DNA from: Thermoflavifilum sp. | Lineage (GTDB): Bacteria > Bacteroidota > Bacteroidia > Chitinophagales > Chitinophagaceae | Assembly (NCBI RefSeq): GCF_014961315.1 | Contig: NZ_CP063141.1 | Span: forward strand, 2,232,001-2,296,000 | Direction of reading: 5' to 3' | Length of the DNA: 64,000 nt | Shown: piece after piece, positions 52,028 through 60,825 of the stretch | Layout: the number at the start of each line of letters is the position of its first letter | Numbering within the stretch: the stretch's first letter is position 1 | Position numbers and translations under genes: made by a program | The notes under the pieces: model-generated | Databases searched by the model: none | What the model saw: the letters and a program-made list of their open reading frames with translations, nothing else | Told to the model about the DNA's origin: nothing

Positions 52028-54625
52028 ATGCCTGCATTTGATCAGATTCGTAGACGCTTTCTCAAAGGTGCTGTTTACTGGCGAGAAGTGCTTTCTTTGT
52101 TTTTTCTGCTGGTAGGTCTGTATTTTTTTCGCCGGCAGCAGGCCGATATGATATGGGCTCGCCAGCTCATCAGCGATCTTTCCTGGCCTTACTGGTTGCT
52201 TTTACTTTTGCTATGGACAGGTTATGTCCTTGTTCAGGTGATCAATTATCGTCTGACGTTTGCAGCGCTGCGTTCTCCAGTATCTTTCATCCTGTCTGCT
52301 GATTTCTTTTTGAAACGGTCGGTGGTCGACATTTTTTTGTCGCCCGAGCATGTGATTGCCGAACGATTTTTAACCATCTGGCGTACAAAAGCTGATGTAA
52401 GCCACACCAAGAGTCGTTTTTCCACCTATTTATTTTATTTTTTTCAGGCGGTAGCTTATGTGTTGATAGCATTGGCTACACTTATCTGGTGGGCACTTCA
52501 TCAGCTTATCGTGTATGGGCAACTACTTCCAGCGATAGGTACAGGTGTTGTTTTATTGTTTCTATTTTTACTCTTCTGGCGCCGTCCTGTTTGGGTGTAT
52601 GCCATCATTACGCGATTCTTCCCTGAAATGGACATCACATTGCAGGAGCTGGCGGGTAATCGGATAAACCAGCAGTTGATTCAACCTTTGATGCTGTTTT
52701 CGTTAATTGCGCAGTGGCTGGTTTTGTTGATGCTGGCCGCCGCCATCATGGCCATCACCGGTGCGGGTTCGGCCAGTATCAGCTGGCTGGATGTGTTTTC
52801 TGCTTATGCACTGGGTATGCTTTTTTTCCTGGCCATGCCCTTTCTCAAGGGTATGGGGCTGGTAGAGCTGGTGATGATCGTATTGTTCTTGCATCGTCAG
52901 TTCAGTTTGCCCGAAGCGGCTGCCGTGGTATTTCTCTTTCGTTTGTTTCAGTTCTGGTTGCCCGCACTGGGCGGCGTTTTCAGTTTTCTGCTCACGCCGG
53001 GCAGTTTTCTGTTACGCATTTATCCAGCTTTTCTGGTTTTTTTGCTCGGCCTCATCAACCTCATCTCAGGACTATCCCCGGCCGTACGCTGGCGCATGCA
53101 CCTCATCAGCCAGTACATGCCGTTGAGCACCATTCATGCGTCGAATGATTTTGTGATTGTAACAGGTGTAGTGTTGTTAATCACCTCCGTGTATTTGCTG
53201 CGTGGACTGCGCAATGCCTGGCGTATTGCCTTTGTTCTGGGATTACTCTCCTGTGTGGCCCATCTCATCAAGGATATTGACTATGAAGAAGCATTGTTCG
53301 CCCTGTTCAGCGTGCTCGTGTTGTGGATTACACGTAATGAATATCGGGTAAGAAGCAACCGGAAAATCGTGCGGGTGGGGCTGCGTATGGCGTTGGTGAT
53401 ATTGCTTTTCAGCCTGATATTTGGGGTGATTGGATTTTATTTTTTGAATGAAAAACAATTCGGTATTAACCTGAATCTCGCACAATCCATTCGATATACC
53501 CTCCAATATTTCTTTCTGATGAACGGCGATTTACAGCCGCATACCCGCTTTGCGTCGGGGTTTTTACGGGTCATCAATGCCATGGGTGTGGGTTCTATCG
53601 GATTGGTGTTATACAGTATTTTACGACCGCTGGTATTTCAGCAGGAAGAGGTGGAGTCGGATCTTCAGCGGGCGCGCGCACTGGTGCAACAATATGGTAG
53701 AAGCGCTATTGATTATTTTAAAACTTATCCGGACAAGTTGTTTTTCTTTGCTTCCGATGGTGATGGCTTTGTAAGTTATAAGGTGGGAAATGATTTTGCC
53801 GTTGTGCTGGGAGAGCCGGTATGTGCGCCCGATGATGCAGTGAAAAGCCGCATCATCAGCGAATTTGAAGCATTCTGTGAAGAACAGGGATTGAAGGTGG
53901 TTTATTATCGTGTGGATGAAGAGCGATTGCCGTTTTTCACACAGCAGCAAAAAAAATATTTACTCATCGGTCAGGAAGCCATCGTGGATGCTTTGCATTT
54001 CAGCATGGAAGGGAAGGCCCGGCAGAACTTGCGTACGGCCCGAAATACATTGTTGAAAAAAGGATATCATATCGAAGTCTTTCAACCTCCTGTGCCAGGC
54101 AATATCCTGCAACAGCTGAAAGCCGTGTCGGACGACTGGCTACAGAAGCTGCACAAAGAAGAGCTGGTGTTTTCGCAGGGCATGTTTTTAGAAGAAGAAA
54201 TCCGGGAGCACATCGTACTGGCGTTGATGGATGCAGAGCAGCGTATTGTGGCTTTTTTGGATTTAATACCTGATTATCGGCCGGGCGAAGTACGATATGA
54301 TTTGATTCGCAGGCTGGGTAATGTGCCCAGTACATGTATGGATTTTTTGATGGTAGGATTGATTGAATATTGCCAGCAACGACAGATACCTTATATCAAC
54401 ATGGGTATGGCGCCGCTGTCGGGCATCGAAGAGCCCAGAAATATTCAGGAGCTGACCATCAAAATGGCTTATGAAAAAATCAAACGTTTTCAACATTATC
54501 GGGGCTTGCGGTTTTTCAAAGAAAAATTTGATCCTGTATGGGAAAATAAATATTTGATTTACCAACATCATTTTGATCTTGTATTTATTCCTGCTGCACT
54601 GAATAAAGTGATGCGGGAGTTTTAA
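52028..54625 (+). CDS. mprF: MprF-like phosphatidylglycerol aminoacyltransferase/flippase
   Basis: An 865-residue protein with an N-terminal membrane domain (about residues 15-520, roughly 12-14 segments, flippase-like) and a C-terminal cytosolic DUF2156 (GNAT-like) aminoacyl-transfer domain. The latter has FFASDGDGFVSYKVGNDFAVVLGEPV, KARQNLRTARNTLLKKGY and INMGMAPLSGIEE. MprF proteins move aminoacyl groups (usually lysine or alanine) from tRNA to phosphatidylglycerol and flip the product, which lowers the negative surface charge and gives resistance to cationic peptides. It sits between EPS genes; whether it belongs to them is open. It has its own putative -7 box. Confidence 0.85.
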   Translation: MPAFDQIRRRFLKGAVYWREVLSLFFLLVGLYFFRRQQADMIWARQLISDLSWPYWLLLLLLWTGYVLVQVINYRLTFAALRSPVSFILSADFFLKRSVVDIFLSPEHVIAERFLTIWRTKADVSHTKSRFSTYLFYFFQAVAYVLIALATLIWWALHQLIVYGQLLPAIGTGVVLLFLFLLFWRRPVWVYAIITRFFPEMDITLQELAGNRINQQLIQPLMLFSLIAQWLVLLMLAAAIMAITGAGSASISWLDVFSAYALGMLFFLAMPFLKGMGLVELVMIVLFLHRQFSLPEAAAVVFLFRLFQFWLPALGGVFSFLLTPGSFLLRIYPAFLVFLLGLINLISGLSPAVRWRMHLISQYMPLSTIHASNDFVIVTGVVLLITSVYLLRGLRNAWRIAFVLGLLSCVAHLIKDIDYEEALFALFSVLVLWITRNEYRVRSNRKIVRVGLRMALVILLFSLIFGVIGFYFLNEKQFGINLNLAQSIRYTLQYFFLMNGDLQPHTRFASGFLRVINAMGVGSIGLVLYSILRPLVFQQEEVESDLQRARALVQQYGRSAIDYFKTYPDKLFFFASDGDGFVSYKVGNDFAVVLGEPVCAPDDAVKSRIISEFEAFCEEQGLKVVYYRVDEERLPFFTQQQKKYLLIGQEAIVDALHFSMEGKARQNLRTARNTLLKKGYHIEVFQPPVPGNILQQLKAVSDDWLQKLHKEELVFSQGMFLEEEIREHIVLALMDAEQRIVAFLDLIPDYRPGEVRYDLIRRLGNVPSTCMDFLMVGLIEYCQQRQIPYINMGMAPLSGIEEPRNIQELTIKMAYEKIKRFQHYRGLRFFKEKFDPVWENKYLIYQHHFDLVFIPAALNKVMREF

Positions 54626-54676
54626 GCGTGACATAAGTTTTTTCAGCATATCTATCTATATCAAAATATCATCATC

Positions 54677-55702
54677 ATGGCCCATGATGCATTTAGTTCT
54701 CCTCAAACCGATCTGGCGCCCATAGCGCTTTTTGTATACAATCGTTATCAGCTTACCTTACAAACCATTCAATATTTAGCTCAAAATAAAGAAGCCAGGG
54801 ACTCGTTATTATATATTTTTGCAGATGGTCCTAAACCTCAAGCCACTCAAGAACAATTAGCTCGCATAGAGCAGGTGAGAACGCTTATTTACGATCCATC
54901 ACTGCACCGGAAATTTAAAGAAGTAAGGATAATTGCCTCCGATATCAATAAAGGCCTCGCACGTTCCATTATTGAAGGTGTTAGCACAGTTGTGCAGGCA
55001 CATGGTCGGGTTATCGTGCTGGAAGATGATCTGGCCGTATCGCCTTATTTTCTCAAGTATATGAATGAGGCGCTTCATTTGTATGAGCATGAAGATCGGG
55101 TGCTTGCTATTCATGGATATGTATATCCGGTTGATCGCCTTTTTGCAGACAGGCATCGTATTCGACGAACTTATTCAGTTGAATTACCACAAACCACTTT
55201 TTTCATTCGTGAGCCGGGATGCCTGGGCTGGGCTACCTGGCAACGTGCCTGGCGTTTATTTGATTCAGATGCCAGAAAACTATATCAACTGATACGCAAA
55301 AACGGATTGAGCCGGGAATTTAACTTCTGGGGAGGTTATCCTTATATGCGTTTGTTGCGCATGCAGATTGCAGGGAAAATCGATTCATGGGCTATCTGCT
55401 GGCGTGCTGTGGCTTATCTGCATCATAAGCTTACCTTATATCCTCCTGTTACGCTGGTGAGTCATGAAGGTAATGTGCCTGAAGCTACGCATTCCTATTC
55501 CGGTGAAGAAGATCCATATCGAACCACGGTAAGTCAGCATCCTGTTGAAGTAAAGAAAATTCCTGTTGAAAACCATGAAGGAATGGAACGGCTTTTTGGA
55601 GCCTATTTGAGAAGATATTCCGGCATGAGCATACCCAGCAAGATCAAAAAACGATTGCGGAGATTATTTAAAATGCTATATCAGCATACAGGCCATCAAT
55701 GA
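54677..55702 (+). CDS. GT-A glycosyltransferase (GNT-I/GT2-like)
   Basis: A 341-residue transferase. It opens with LAPIALFVYNRYQLTLQTI and has a nucleotide-binding pattern like GNT-I-type enzymes, with the acidic metal motif VIVLEDDLAVSPYF (EDD near residue 118) and HGYVYPVDR. WATWQRAWRLFD follows as in related Bacteroidota glycosyltransferases. The C-terminal 60 residues are basic, suggesting membrane association. It starts 51 nt after the MprF gene and ends 2 nt from the convergent GT4. The sugar is unknown. Confidence 0.83.
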   Translation: MAHDAFSSPQTDLAPIALFVYNRYQLTLQTIQYLAQNKEARDSLLYIFADGPKPQATQEQLARIEQVRTLIYDPSLHRKFKEVRIIASDINKGLARSIIEGVSTVVQAHGRVIVLEDDLAVSPYFLKYMNEALHLYEHEDRVLAIHGYVYPVDRLFADRHRIRRTYSVELPQTTFFIREPGCLGWATWQRAWRLFDSDARKLYQLIRKNGLSREFNFWGGYPYMRLLRMQIAGKIDSWAICWRAVAYLHHKLTLYPPVTLVSHEGNVPEATHSYSGEEDPYRTTVSQHPVEVKKIPVENHEGMERLFGAYLRRYSGMSIPSKIKKRLRRLFKMLYQHTGHQ

Positions 55703-55704
55703 TT

Positions 55705-56952
55705 TCATGCTTTTTGTGTTGAGGATAATTCAGTGAATAGTTCAAAATATTTGCTTGCCGTATGATGAATATTGAAATGCTCTTCAGCAAATTTTCTGGC
55801 ATGTAAGCTCATTTCTTTTATTTTTTCCGGTGATTGAATAAGCGAGATGATTCTCTCCGCAAATAACGCGATATCTCCTGGTTGAATTACATATCCATTG
55901 AAATGATCCTGTATGATTTCGTTGCATCCACCCACATCAAAGGTTATGCACGGCACACCGCAGGCGATGGCTTCTATCAGGCTATTGGGTAAATTATCAG
56001 CTTTTGTAGGATAAATATAAATATCCGTTGCCTGTAAGTAGGCGATAAGCAGTTCTTCGTTCGCAATATATCCCGTCTGCAGGGTTTTTAATTTGTTGTA
56101 TGCTAAGGGTAGTTTATCTTTCCCAATCATCAGCATGAGTATATCGTGTTCTACCCTTTTATCTAACTCTTCCAGGATCCTCATGAATTCTTTCCCGCCT
56201 TTGTATTCACTGCTCATCAGTTTTTCAGAGGTGAATGTGAGTATGATTTTATCCTGTGGCAATCCCAGTTTTTTCCTCGCAAGGCTTTTGTTTCCAGGTG
56301 TAAAAAGATGCATATCAACTCCATTTGGAATATAGTATATTGCCTTTTCATGCAATAGGGGAGAATCATGTACAAGTTGATACAGCCATTTCGAAGGTGT
56401 AACAATCGTCAGGTTCGACCGTGCATAGGCGCGTTTTTTTCTATTGAATAAAAACTCAGGTCGAGAAATTCCAACCTTCGGGAAATGTTTGTTTTCCATT
56501 GGAAAAGAGTCTAATGTTTTCCAGTGTTCATGTCCAAAACTATGTGCTGCATGAGCCGTAATCGCCCACATATCGTGGAGTGTCCACACCAGAGGTGCAA
56601 TTTGTGATAGCCTGGGCAGTAAAGATAGATCGAAATAACCGCCATGCAGGTTATGAAGATGAATGATATCGGGTTTTAGTCTGGACGCAACGGTTAATAT
56701 TTTTTTTGTGGAGAAGGGGAAATAAATATATTGATATCCGAATAAAGAAGTCATATAATTCCATGCTTTCTCCACAAAATTTTCAATCCCTGGCTTCCTG
56801 GTTGGATATACATTAGCCAGAGATGAACGTTTTATTCCCACTAAAAAATGATTTTCAACGCTAAAATCTTTTTGCAATGCTTCGGCTATCCGCATGGCTG
56901 CAATTGCAGCCCCACCTGTGATGTCGTATTTGTTGATGATGAGTATTTTCAT
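55705..56952 (-). CDS. Glycosyltransferase family 4
   Basis: A 415-residue GT-B enzyme. The N-terminal KYDITGGAAIAAMRIAEAL contains the Gly-rich turn, and HLHNLHGGYFDLSLL with WTLHDMWAITAH is the acceptor side. NGVDMHLFTPGNK precedes the donor domain, whose E-x7-E motif is DNLPNSLIEAIACGVPCIT. It is the last gene of a leftward run (methyltransferase, deacetylase, GT4) reading 58683-55705 and is 36 nt downstream of the deacetylase gene. It lies tail to tail with the GT-A gene at 54677-55702. Confidence 0.9.
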   Translation of the reverse strand: MKILIINKYDITGGAAIAAMRIAEALQKDFSVENHFLVGIKRSSLANVYPTRKPGIENFVEKAWNYMTSLFGYQYIYFPFSTKKILTVASRLKPDIIHLHNLHGGYFDLSLLPRLSQIAPLVWTLHDMWAITAHAAHSFGHEHWKTLDSFPMENKHFPKVGISRPEFLFNRKKRAYARSNLTIVTPSKWLYQLVHDSPLLHEKAIYYIPNGVDMHLFTPGNKSLARKKLGLPQDKIILTFTSEKLMSSEYKGGKEFMRILEELDKRVEHDILMLMIGKDKLPLAYNKLKTLQTGYIANEELLIAYLQATDIYIYPTKADNLPNSLIEAIACGVPCITFDVGGCNEIIQDHFNGYVIQPGDIALFAERIISLIQSPEKIKEMSLHARKFAEEHFNIHHTASKYFELFTELSSTQKA

Positions 56953-56988
56953 GTGAACGCGTTCATGCAGTGCACCTGTATTCAGGTA

Positions 56989-57975
56989 TTAATAAGTATA
57001 TATTCTTTTCATAAACCTTTCAAATGTAGAAAGTTCCCAATTCCTTACTAATATTCGGGGAATAGTAAAAGGATTCTGGTTGCTATGAACCTGTCCGTAA
57101 TAGTTTGCCAGTCCAGTAGCCATATTCAGCTGCTTACATGCTTTTATAGTATCCTCGTTATAGAATCGCTTTTTACCGATCCATTTTTTTGATCCGAATG
57201 GATAGGAGATATATCGGATGGGATAACCGGTGATTTCCTCTAAAATATGATTGGCTTTATCTATTTCTTCCATTTGTTTTTCTAATGCTAAGATCCCTAA
57301 AGCAACGTGGTCATGCGTGTGATTTCCAATGGTGACATGGGTGTTTTTTGCTAATTGTTTGAGTTCATTTTTAGATAGCATTCTGTAGTTGGATTTTTCT
57401 TGATCTTTGATTTCTGATCTTGTACCTCCTATCTGCTGGTATATTTCCGATAAATATGCCTTGATTTGATGCACGGTTGAAAGCCTGAATAATCTCATCC
57501 AGATTTGATAGGTGTTCATCTTATCCTTAAAGGTTTTTGTAAGGTAAGTTTTTCCATTTAACGAAATCTTTTCCGGCCAATTTCGAGTAAAGCATAATAG
57601 GGTAAGTTCATCCCACCAGGGTATTTCATCGTTATCTACCCATCGCGTGGTTATAAAAAAAGTTGCAGGTAAATGATACTGATCAAGTATTGGAAAAGCT
57701 TCATGAAGATTATCCGCATATCCATCGTCAAAGGTGATGACCACCGTTTTAGGATAAAATCTTTTTCTTTTGTATAGATATTCGGTAAATTCTTCTATGC
57801 TCACAATATGATAATTTTTTTTCAAGAATTGCATCTGTTTATCGAAATGCTCAGGCGATACCGCCATTTCGAGTGGATCTACAGAAATATGGGTAACGCG
57901 ATGATAGGCTAAAACCACTGCGGGCTCATCCCATTGATTTTTTAAAAAACGAAACGGAGCGATAAACCTTTCCAT
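56989..57975 (-). CDS. Polysaccharide deacetylase (CE4/NodB domain)
   Basis: A 328-residue CE4 enzyme. The catalytic-metal motif VVITFDDGYADN (D83/D84) and the His motif GNHTHDHVALG are present; the C-terminus has ISYPFGSKKW. No obvious signal peptide precedes FRFLKNQWDEPAVVLAYHRV, so it may act on a cytoplasmic or membrane-bound intermediate, or use a non-canonical export route. Expected work is removal of N- or O-acetyl groups from the glycan. It is 15 nt after the methyltransferase gene (57991-58683) and before the GT4 gene, all minus strand. Confidence 0.9.
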   Translation of the reverse strand: MERFIAPFRFLKNQWDEPAVVLAYHRVTHISVDPLEMAVSPEHFDKQMQFLKKNYHIVSIEEFTEYLYKRKRFYPKTVVITFDDGYADNLHEAFPILDQYHLPATFFITTRWVDNDEIPWWDELTLLCFTRNWPEKISLNGKTYLTKTFKDKMNTYQIWMRLFRLSTVHQIKAYLSEIYQQIGGTRSEIKDQEKSNYRMLSKNELKQLAKNTHVTIGNHTHDHVALGILALEKQMEEIDKANHILEEITGYPIRYISYPFGSKKWIGKKRFYNEDTIKACKQLNMATGLANYYGQVHSNQNPFTIPRILVRNWELSTFERFMKRIYTY

Positions 57976-57990
57976 CCTCTCTATAATTAA

Positions 57991-58683
57991 TTAATGTTTC
58001 ACTGCTTTTACGCCAATAATCAATGGATAATCTTCATCATTTTCGTCTAATTCTTCTCGACTGAGCTCTTCGCTGGTGATTCCTTCAAGAAAAGAGATAG
58101 CCGTTAACACATTTCCATACGTATATACAACAACATGTTCCTTACCAAAAACATCTTCGAATAATTTCTTTGCAGCCAGGGGCGTTACCCTCCAGTAGTC
58201 GCCATATCTTTCCATATCATATCTGGAGATATGTGAGATACACGGTAATGTAGCAAGCAACACCCCACCGGGCTTCAGGATTTGATAGGTTCCCCGAATG
58301 GCTTCCTGTATGTGATAAATAAAACTTAAGGTTTGAACACAGATAAAGCAGTCTGCTATGCCTTGCGGCAAAGATGCATGCTTTGTTAAATCGGCTACAT
58401 GTGTAACCTGCGGACCGGGTGTGATATCTAATATGAAGGAATGATGAATATTTGAGCCAAATTTACGGGTATATCTATTTTCGGAAATCTCTATTATATC
58501 GTGTTGTATGTACGTTTGATATTCCTGTAGAAACCTTTCAATATAATATCGGTCAACCGGTGTGCCTCTTTCAACCCCAAATTTTCTTGAAATTGGATGT
58601 ACACTGCGTAAGTTCACCCAGGAAGGTCGACTCGCTTTTCGCGTCAGTGACTTCAGGATGAGCTGAATTTGGTCTTTTATCAT
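57991..58683 (-). CDS. SAM-dependent methyltransferase (Methyltransf_11-like)
   Basis: A 230-residue protein. DCFICVQTLSFIYHIQEAIRG and LKPGGVLLATLPCISHISRYD are the post-motif region of class I methyltransferases; the N-terminal SAM site (HHSFILDITPGPQVTHVAD) is shortened and lacks a clean GxGxG. It may therefore be a divergent enzyme. It is the first gene of the leftward deacetylase operon and ends 15 nt before the deacetylase. A 548-nt region without genes lies upstream. Confidence 0.75.
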   Translation of the reverse strand: MIKDQIQLILKSLTRKASRPSWVNLRSVHPISRKFGVERGTPVDRYYIERFLQEYQTYIQHDIIEISENRYTRKFGSNIHHSFILDITPGPQVTHVADLTKHASLPQGIADCFICVQTLSFIYHIQEAIRGTYQILKPGGVLLATLPCISHISRYDMERYGDYWRVTPLAAKKLFEDVFGKEHVVVYTYGNVLTAISFLEGITSEELSREELDENDEDYPLIIGVKAVKH

Positions 58684-59168
58684 ATTATTAAATTGATGTA
58701 TATTTCTTAAATCTCTTTGCGCGAATTTATCATTTAATTTGTTTAATTCTTGTTTCTCTGCCAGCTATATGATTGAATACTCATTTTACATTTTTAACGG
58801 CTATCCGTTTCCATTGGCCATGCGATGAAGCAATTGCATGAATCTGACTGCTTTTGTTAGAAATCCAGGCGTTCGAGATTACAAAACAAGTTTTGTCGCT
58901 ATGGGCTTTTCCTATGGCATGATTGTATAAGTTTACTTGTTTTCCAGCACAACATCTTCTGTTCATCCTCCGTAAATACATGAAGTCAATCCCATAAAAT
59001 AAATTGCCCATTCCATACCTGTTTCAACTCATCCAAAATTTTCTTTTCCCCTACTTGTTAAAAACGCATTCAGGTATGATTTTAATCCGGGGCAAAGGTG
59101 ATTGAAATCATCTTTTCTGATCGAGACATGTTTGAAATTTGTTTCCATGGCACAGCTTGAACGTAGGG

Positions 59169-59188
59169 TTTGTAACTCTAGTTACAAA
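59169..59188. promoter_or_regulatory. CRP/FNR-type operator upstream of the SQR gene
   Basis: TTTGTAAC, the 4-nt centre TCTA and GTTACAAA make a perfect 8+8 inverted repeat of the TGTAAC-N4-GTTACA shape typical of CRP/FNR-family regulators. Its centre lies about 42 nt before the expected transcription start, the usual class II activator position. Confidence 0.7.
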
Positions 59189-59207
59189 GCATTTTATAGA
59201 ACAAAAA

Positions 59208-59215
59208 TATTTTTA
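59208..59215 (+). promoter_or_regulatory. Putative -7 box of the SQR gene
   Basis: TATTTTTA has one mismatch to TAnnTTTG and ends 17 nt before the start codon. It gives the distance used to place the operator at about -41.5. Confidence 0.4.
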
Positions 59216-59231
59216 AATAAAAAATAAATGT

Positions 59232-60431
59232 ATGAAACAGCATTATTCCATACTTATTATTGGAGGTGGAAATGCAGGTATATCTGTTGCCGCTAAACTG
59301 CTACTCAAACGTAAGACGCTGGATATTGCGATCATCGAGCCTTCAGATAAGCATTACTATCAACCTGCGTGGACATTGGTTGGGGGAGGTGCTTTTGATA
59401 TTCACAAGACTGTGAGACCAGAGGCCAGTGTGATGCCCAAAGGCGTTAGCTGGATTCAAGATCGAGTTGAGCAGTTTTTTCCGGAAGACCGTAAGGTTCA
59501 AACGCTTTCAGGGGCTACTTATTCTTATGATTGGATGATTGTTGCCGCAGGCATTCAACTCGACTGGGATAAAGTGGAAGGCTTGAAAGCGTCTATAGGC
59601 AAACATGGTGTATGTAGCAATTATGCTTTTGATTATGCACCTTATACTTACACCTGTATAAAACAAATAAAGCCGGGACAAACAGCTATTTTTACCAGTC
59701 CATCTACACCGGTGAAATGTGGTGGTGCTCCACAAAAAATCATGTATTTAGCGGCTGATTATTTTCGAAAAAAGGGCATACTTCCACAGGTAAACGTACA
59801 CTTTTATTCTGGTGGAACAAAAATTTTTGGTGTACCCAAATACGCAGAAGCTCTCCAGAAATTAGTGGATCAATATGGTATCGGGCTTCATTTTCATCAC
59901 GATTTGATAAGTATTGATGGTGCGAATCAGGTAGCTACTTTTCTGGTGCACGAAGCAGATAATCGCGAACATAAGGTGGACGTACCTTTTGACATGATAC
60001 ATGTGGTACCACCGCAGAGCGCTCCCGACTTTGTTAAACGCAGTCCTTTGGCGGATGCCCAGGGATGGCTGGATGTTGATCAACATACTTTGCAGCACAA
60101 GCGTTTCCCGGAAATCTTTGGCATCGGCGATGTAACCAATACTCCTAATGCGAAGACGGGAGCTGCCGTGCGTAAACAAGCACCTGTACTGGTGGAAAAC
60201 TTGCTCGCTCTTATGGATCATAAACCTATGACTGCAAGCTATAATGGATATTCAAGTTGTCCGATTGTGGCTGGATACGGAAAGCTTATTCTTGCTGAAT
60301 TTGATTATGACAACCATCCCATGGAAACTTTCCCATTTAATCAAGCCAAACCACGGTGGAGCATGTGGGTTTTGAAAAAATATATTTTACCGTGGCTATA
60401 CTGGCATCGGATATTGAAGGGAACAATTTAA
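59232..60431 (+). CDS. Sulfide:quinone oxidoreductase-like flavoprotein (SQR)
   Basis: A 399-residue FAD-dependent disulfide oxidoreductase. The N-terminal dinucleotide motif IIGGGNAGISVAAKLL and IIEPSDKHYYQPAWTLVGGG are typical of SQR. The redox cysteines are C163 in VKCGGAPQK and C343 in YSSCPIVAGYG, and EIFGIGDVTNTPNAKTGAAVRKQA is the second FAD motif. This two-Cys arrangement and the C-terminal amphipathic segment (KKYILPWLYWHRI) resemble type II SQR. The enzyme oxidises sulfide and passes electrons to the quinone pool at the membrane, for detoxification or energy. It is a lone gene behind a CRP/FNR-type site. Confidence 0.88.
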   Translation: MKQHYSILIIGGGNAGISVAAKLLLKRKTLDIAIIEPSDKHYYQPAWTLVGGGAFDIHKTVRPEASVMPKGVSWIQDRVEQFFPEDRKVQTLSGATYSYDWMIVAAGIQLDWDKVEGLKASIGKHGVCSNYAFDYAPYTYTCIKQIKPGQTAIFTSPSTPVKCGGAPQKIMYLAADYFRKKGILPQVNVHFYSGGTKIFGVPKYAEALQKLVDQYGIGLHFHHDLISIDGANQVATFLVHEADNREHKVDVPFDMIHVVPPQSAPDFVKRSPLADAQGWLDVDQHTLQHKRFPEIFGIGDVTNTPNAKTGAAVRKQAPVLVENLLALMDHKPMTASYNGYSSCPIVAGYGKLILAEFDYDNHPMETFPFNQAKPRWSMWVLKKYILPWLYWHRILKGTI

Positions 60432-60825
60432 TGGATCGATTCTTTTATCTGCAATTTGATTGCATAATCCCGTGAAAATGTATGCCATTGCTGTTTGCCC
60501 GAAAAATAATCTGCTTTAAATTAATATTTGGTATCTCCATTATATGAAGTCATCTTCTTTTCTCTTATAGGTAATGTGTTATGCACAGATCATAACCAAT
60601 GATGCTTCCTGTGTTGCGTGAAGTGATGTTACATGCTTTTGCATAAACTTTCTTCTTCGTATCAAACATGCCTATCCGACATTTCTTACTCAAGCTAGAG
60701 TTTTTCTCTATTTAACATACCCAGGCAGATGCATGAATGCCCATGCCTGCCGTTTATCCATCTCCGGCTTGCTTCAATATATTTTCATGAAATCGCCTAC
60801 ATTTGCACGAGTTTAATGATAAGAT
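60432..60825. other. 394-bp AT-rich intergenic region
   Basis: No gene is seen. A weak hairpin GTTATG (60578-60583)/CATAAC (60591-60596) and a -7 box for the next gene at 60798-60805 are the only structures found. Confidence 0.4.
60798..60805 (+). promoter_or_regulatory. Putative -7 box of the nucleotide-sugar dehydrogenase gene
   Basis: TACATTTG is a perfect TAnnTTTG, 20 nt before the ATG at 60826. No TTTG at the normal -33 distance is clear. Confidence 0.45.

Larger units (their letters stand above)
58684..59231. other. 548-bp gap holding the sulfide:quinone oxidoreductase control region
   Basis: No gene is clear here. A 76-codon frame on the minus strand (58781-59011) has no recognisable relatives and is treated as chance. 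The right end contains the CRP/FNR-type palindrome and promoter of the next gene. Confidence 0.5.

Noticed and set aside
58781-59011. Small gene of 76 codons on the minus strand
   Set aside because: No recognisable family, no promoter, and such a frame is expected by chance in a 548-bp gap.
60578-60596. Hairpin GTTATG/CATAAC as terminator of the SQR gene
   Set aside because: Only 6 bp per arm, no T-tract, and 147 nt after the stop codon.
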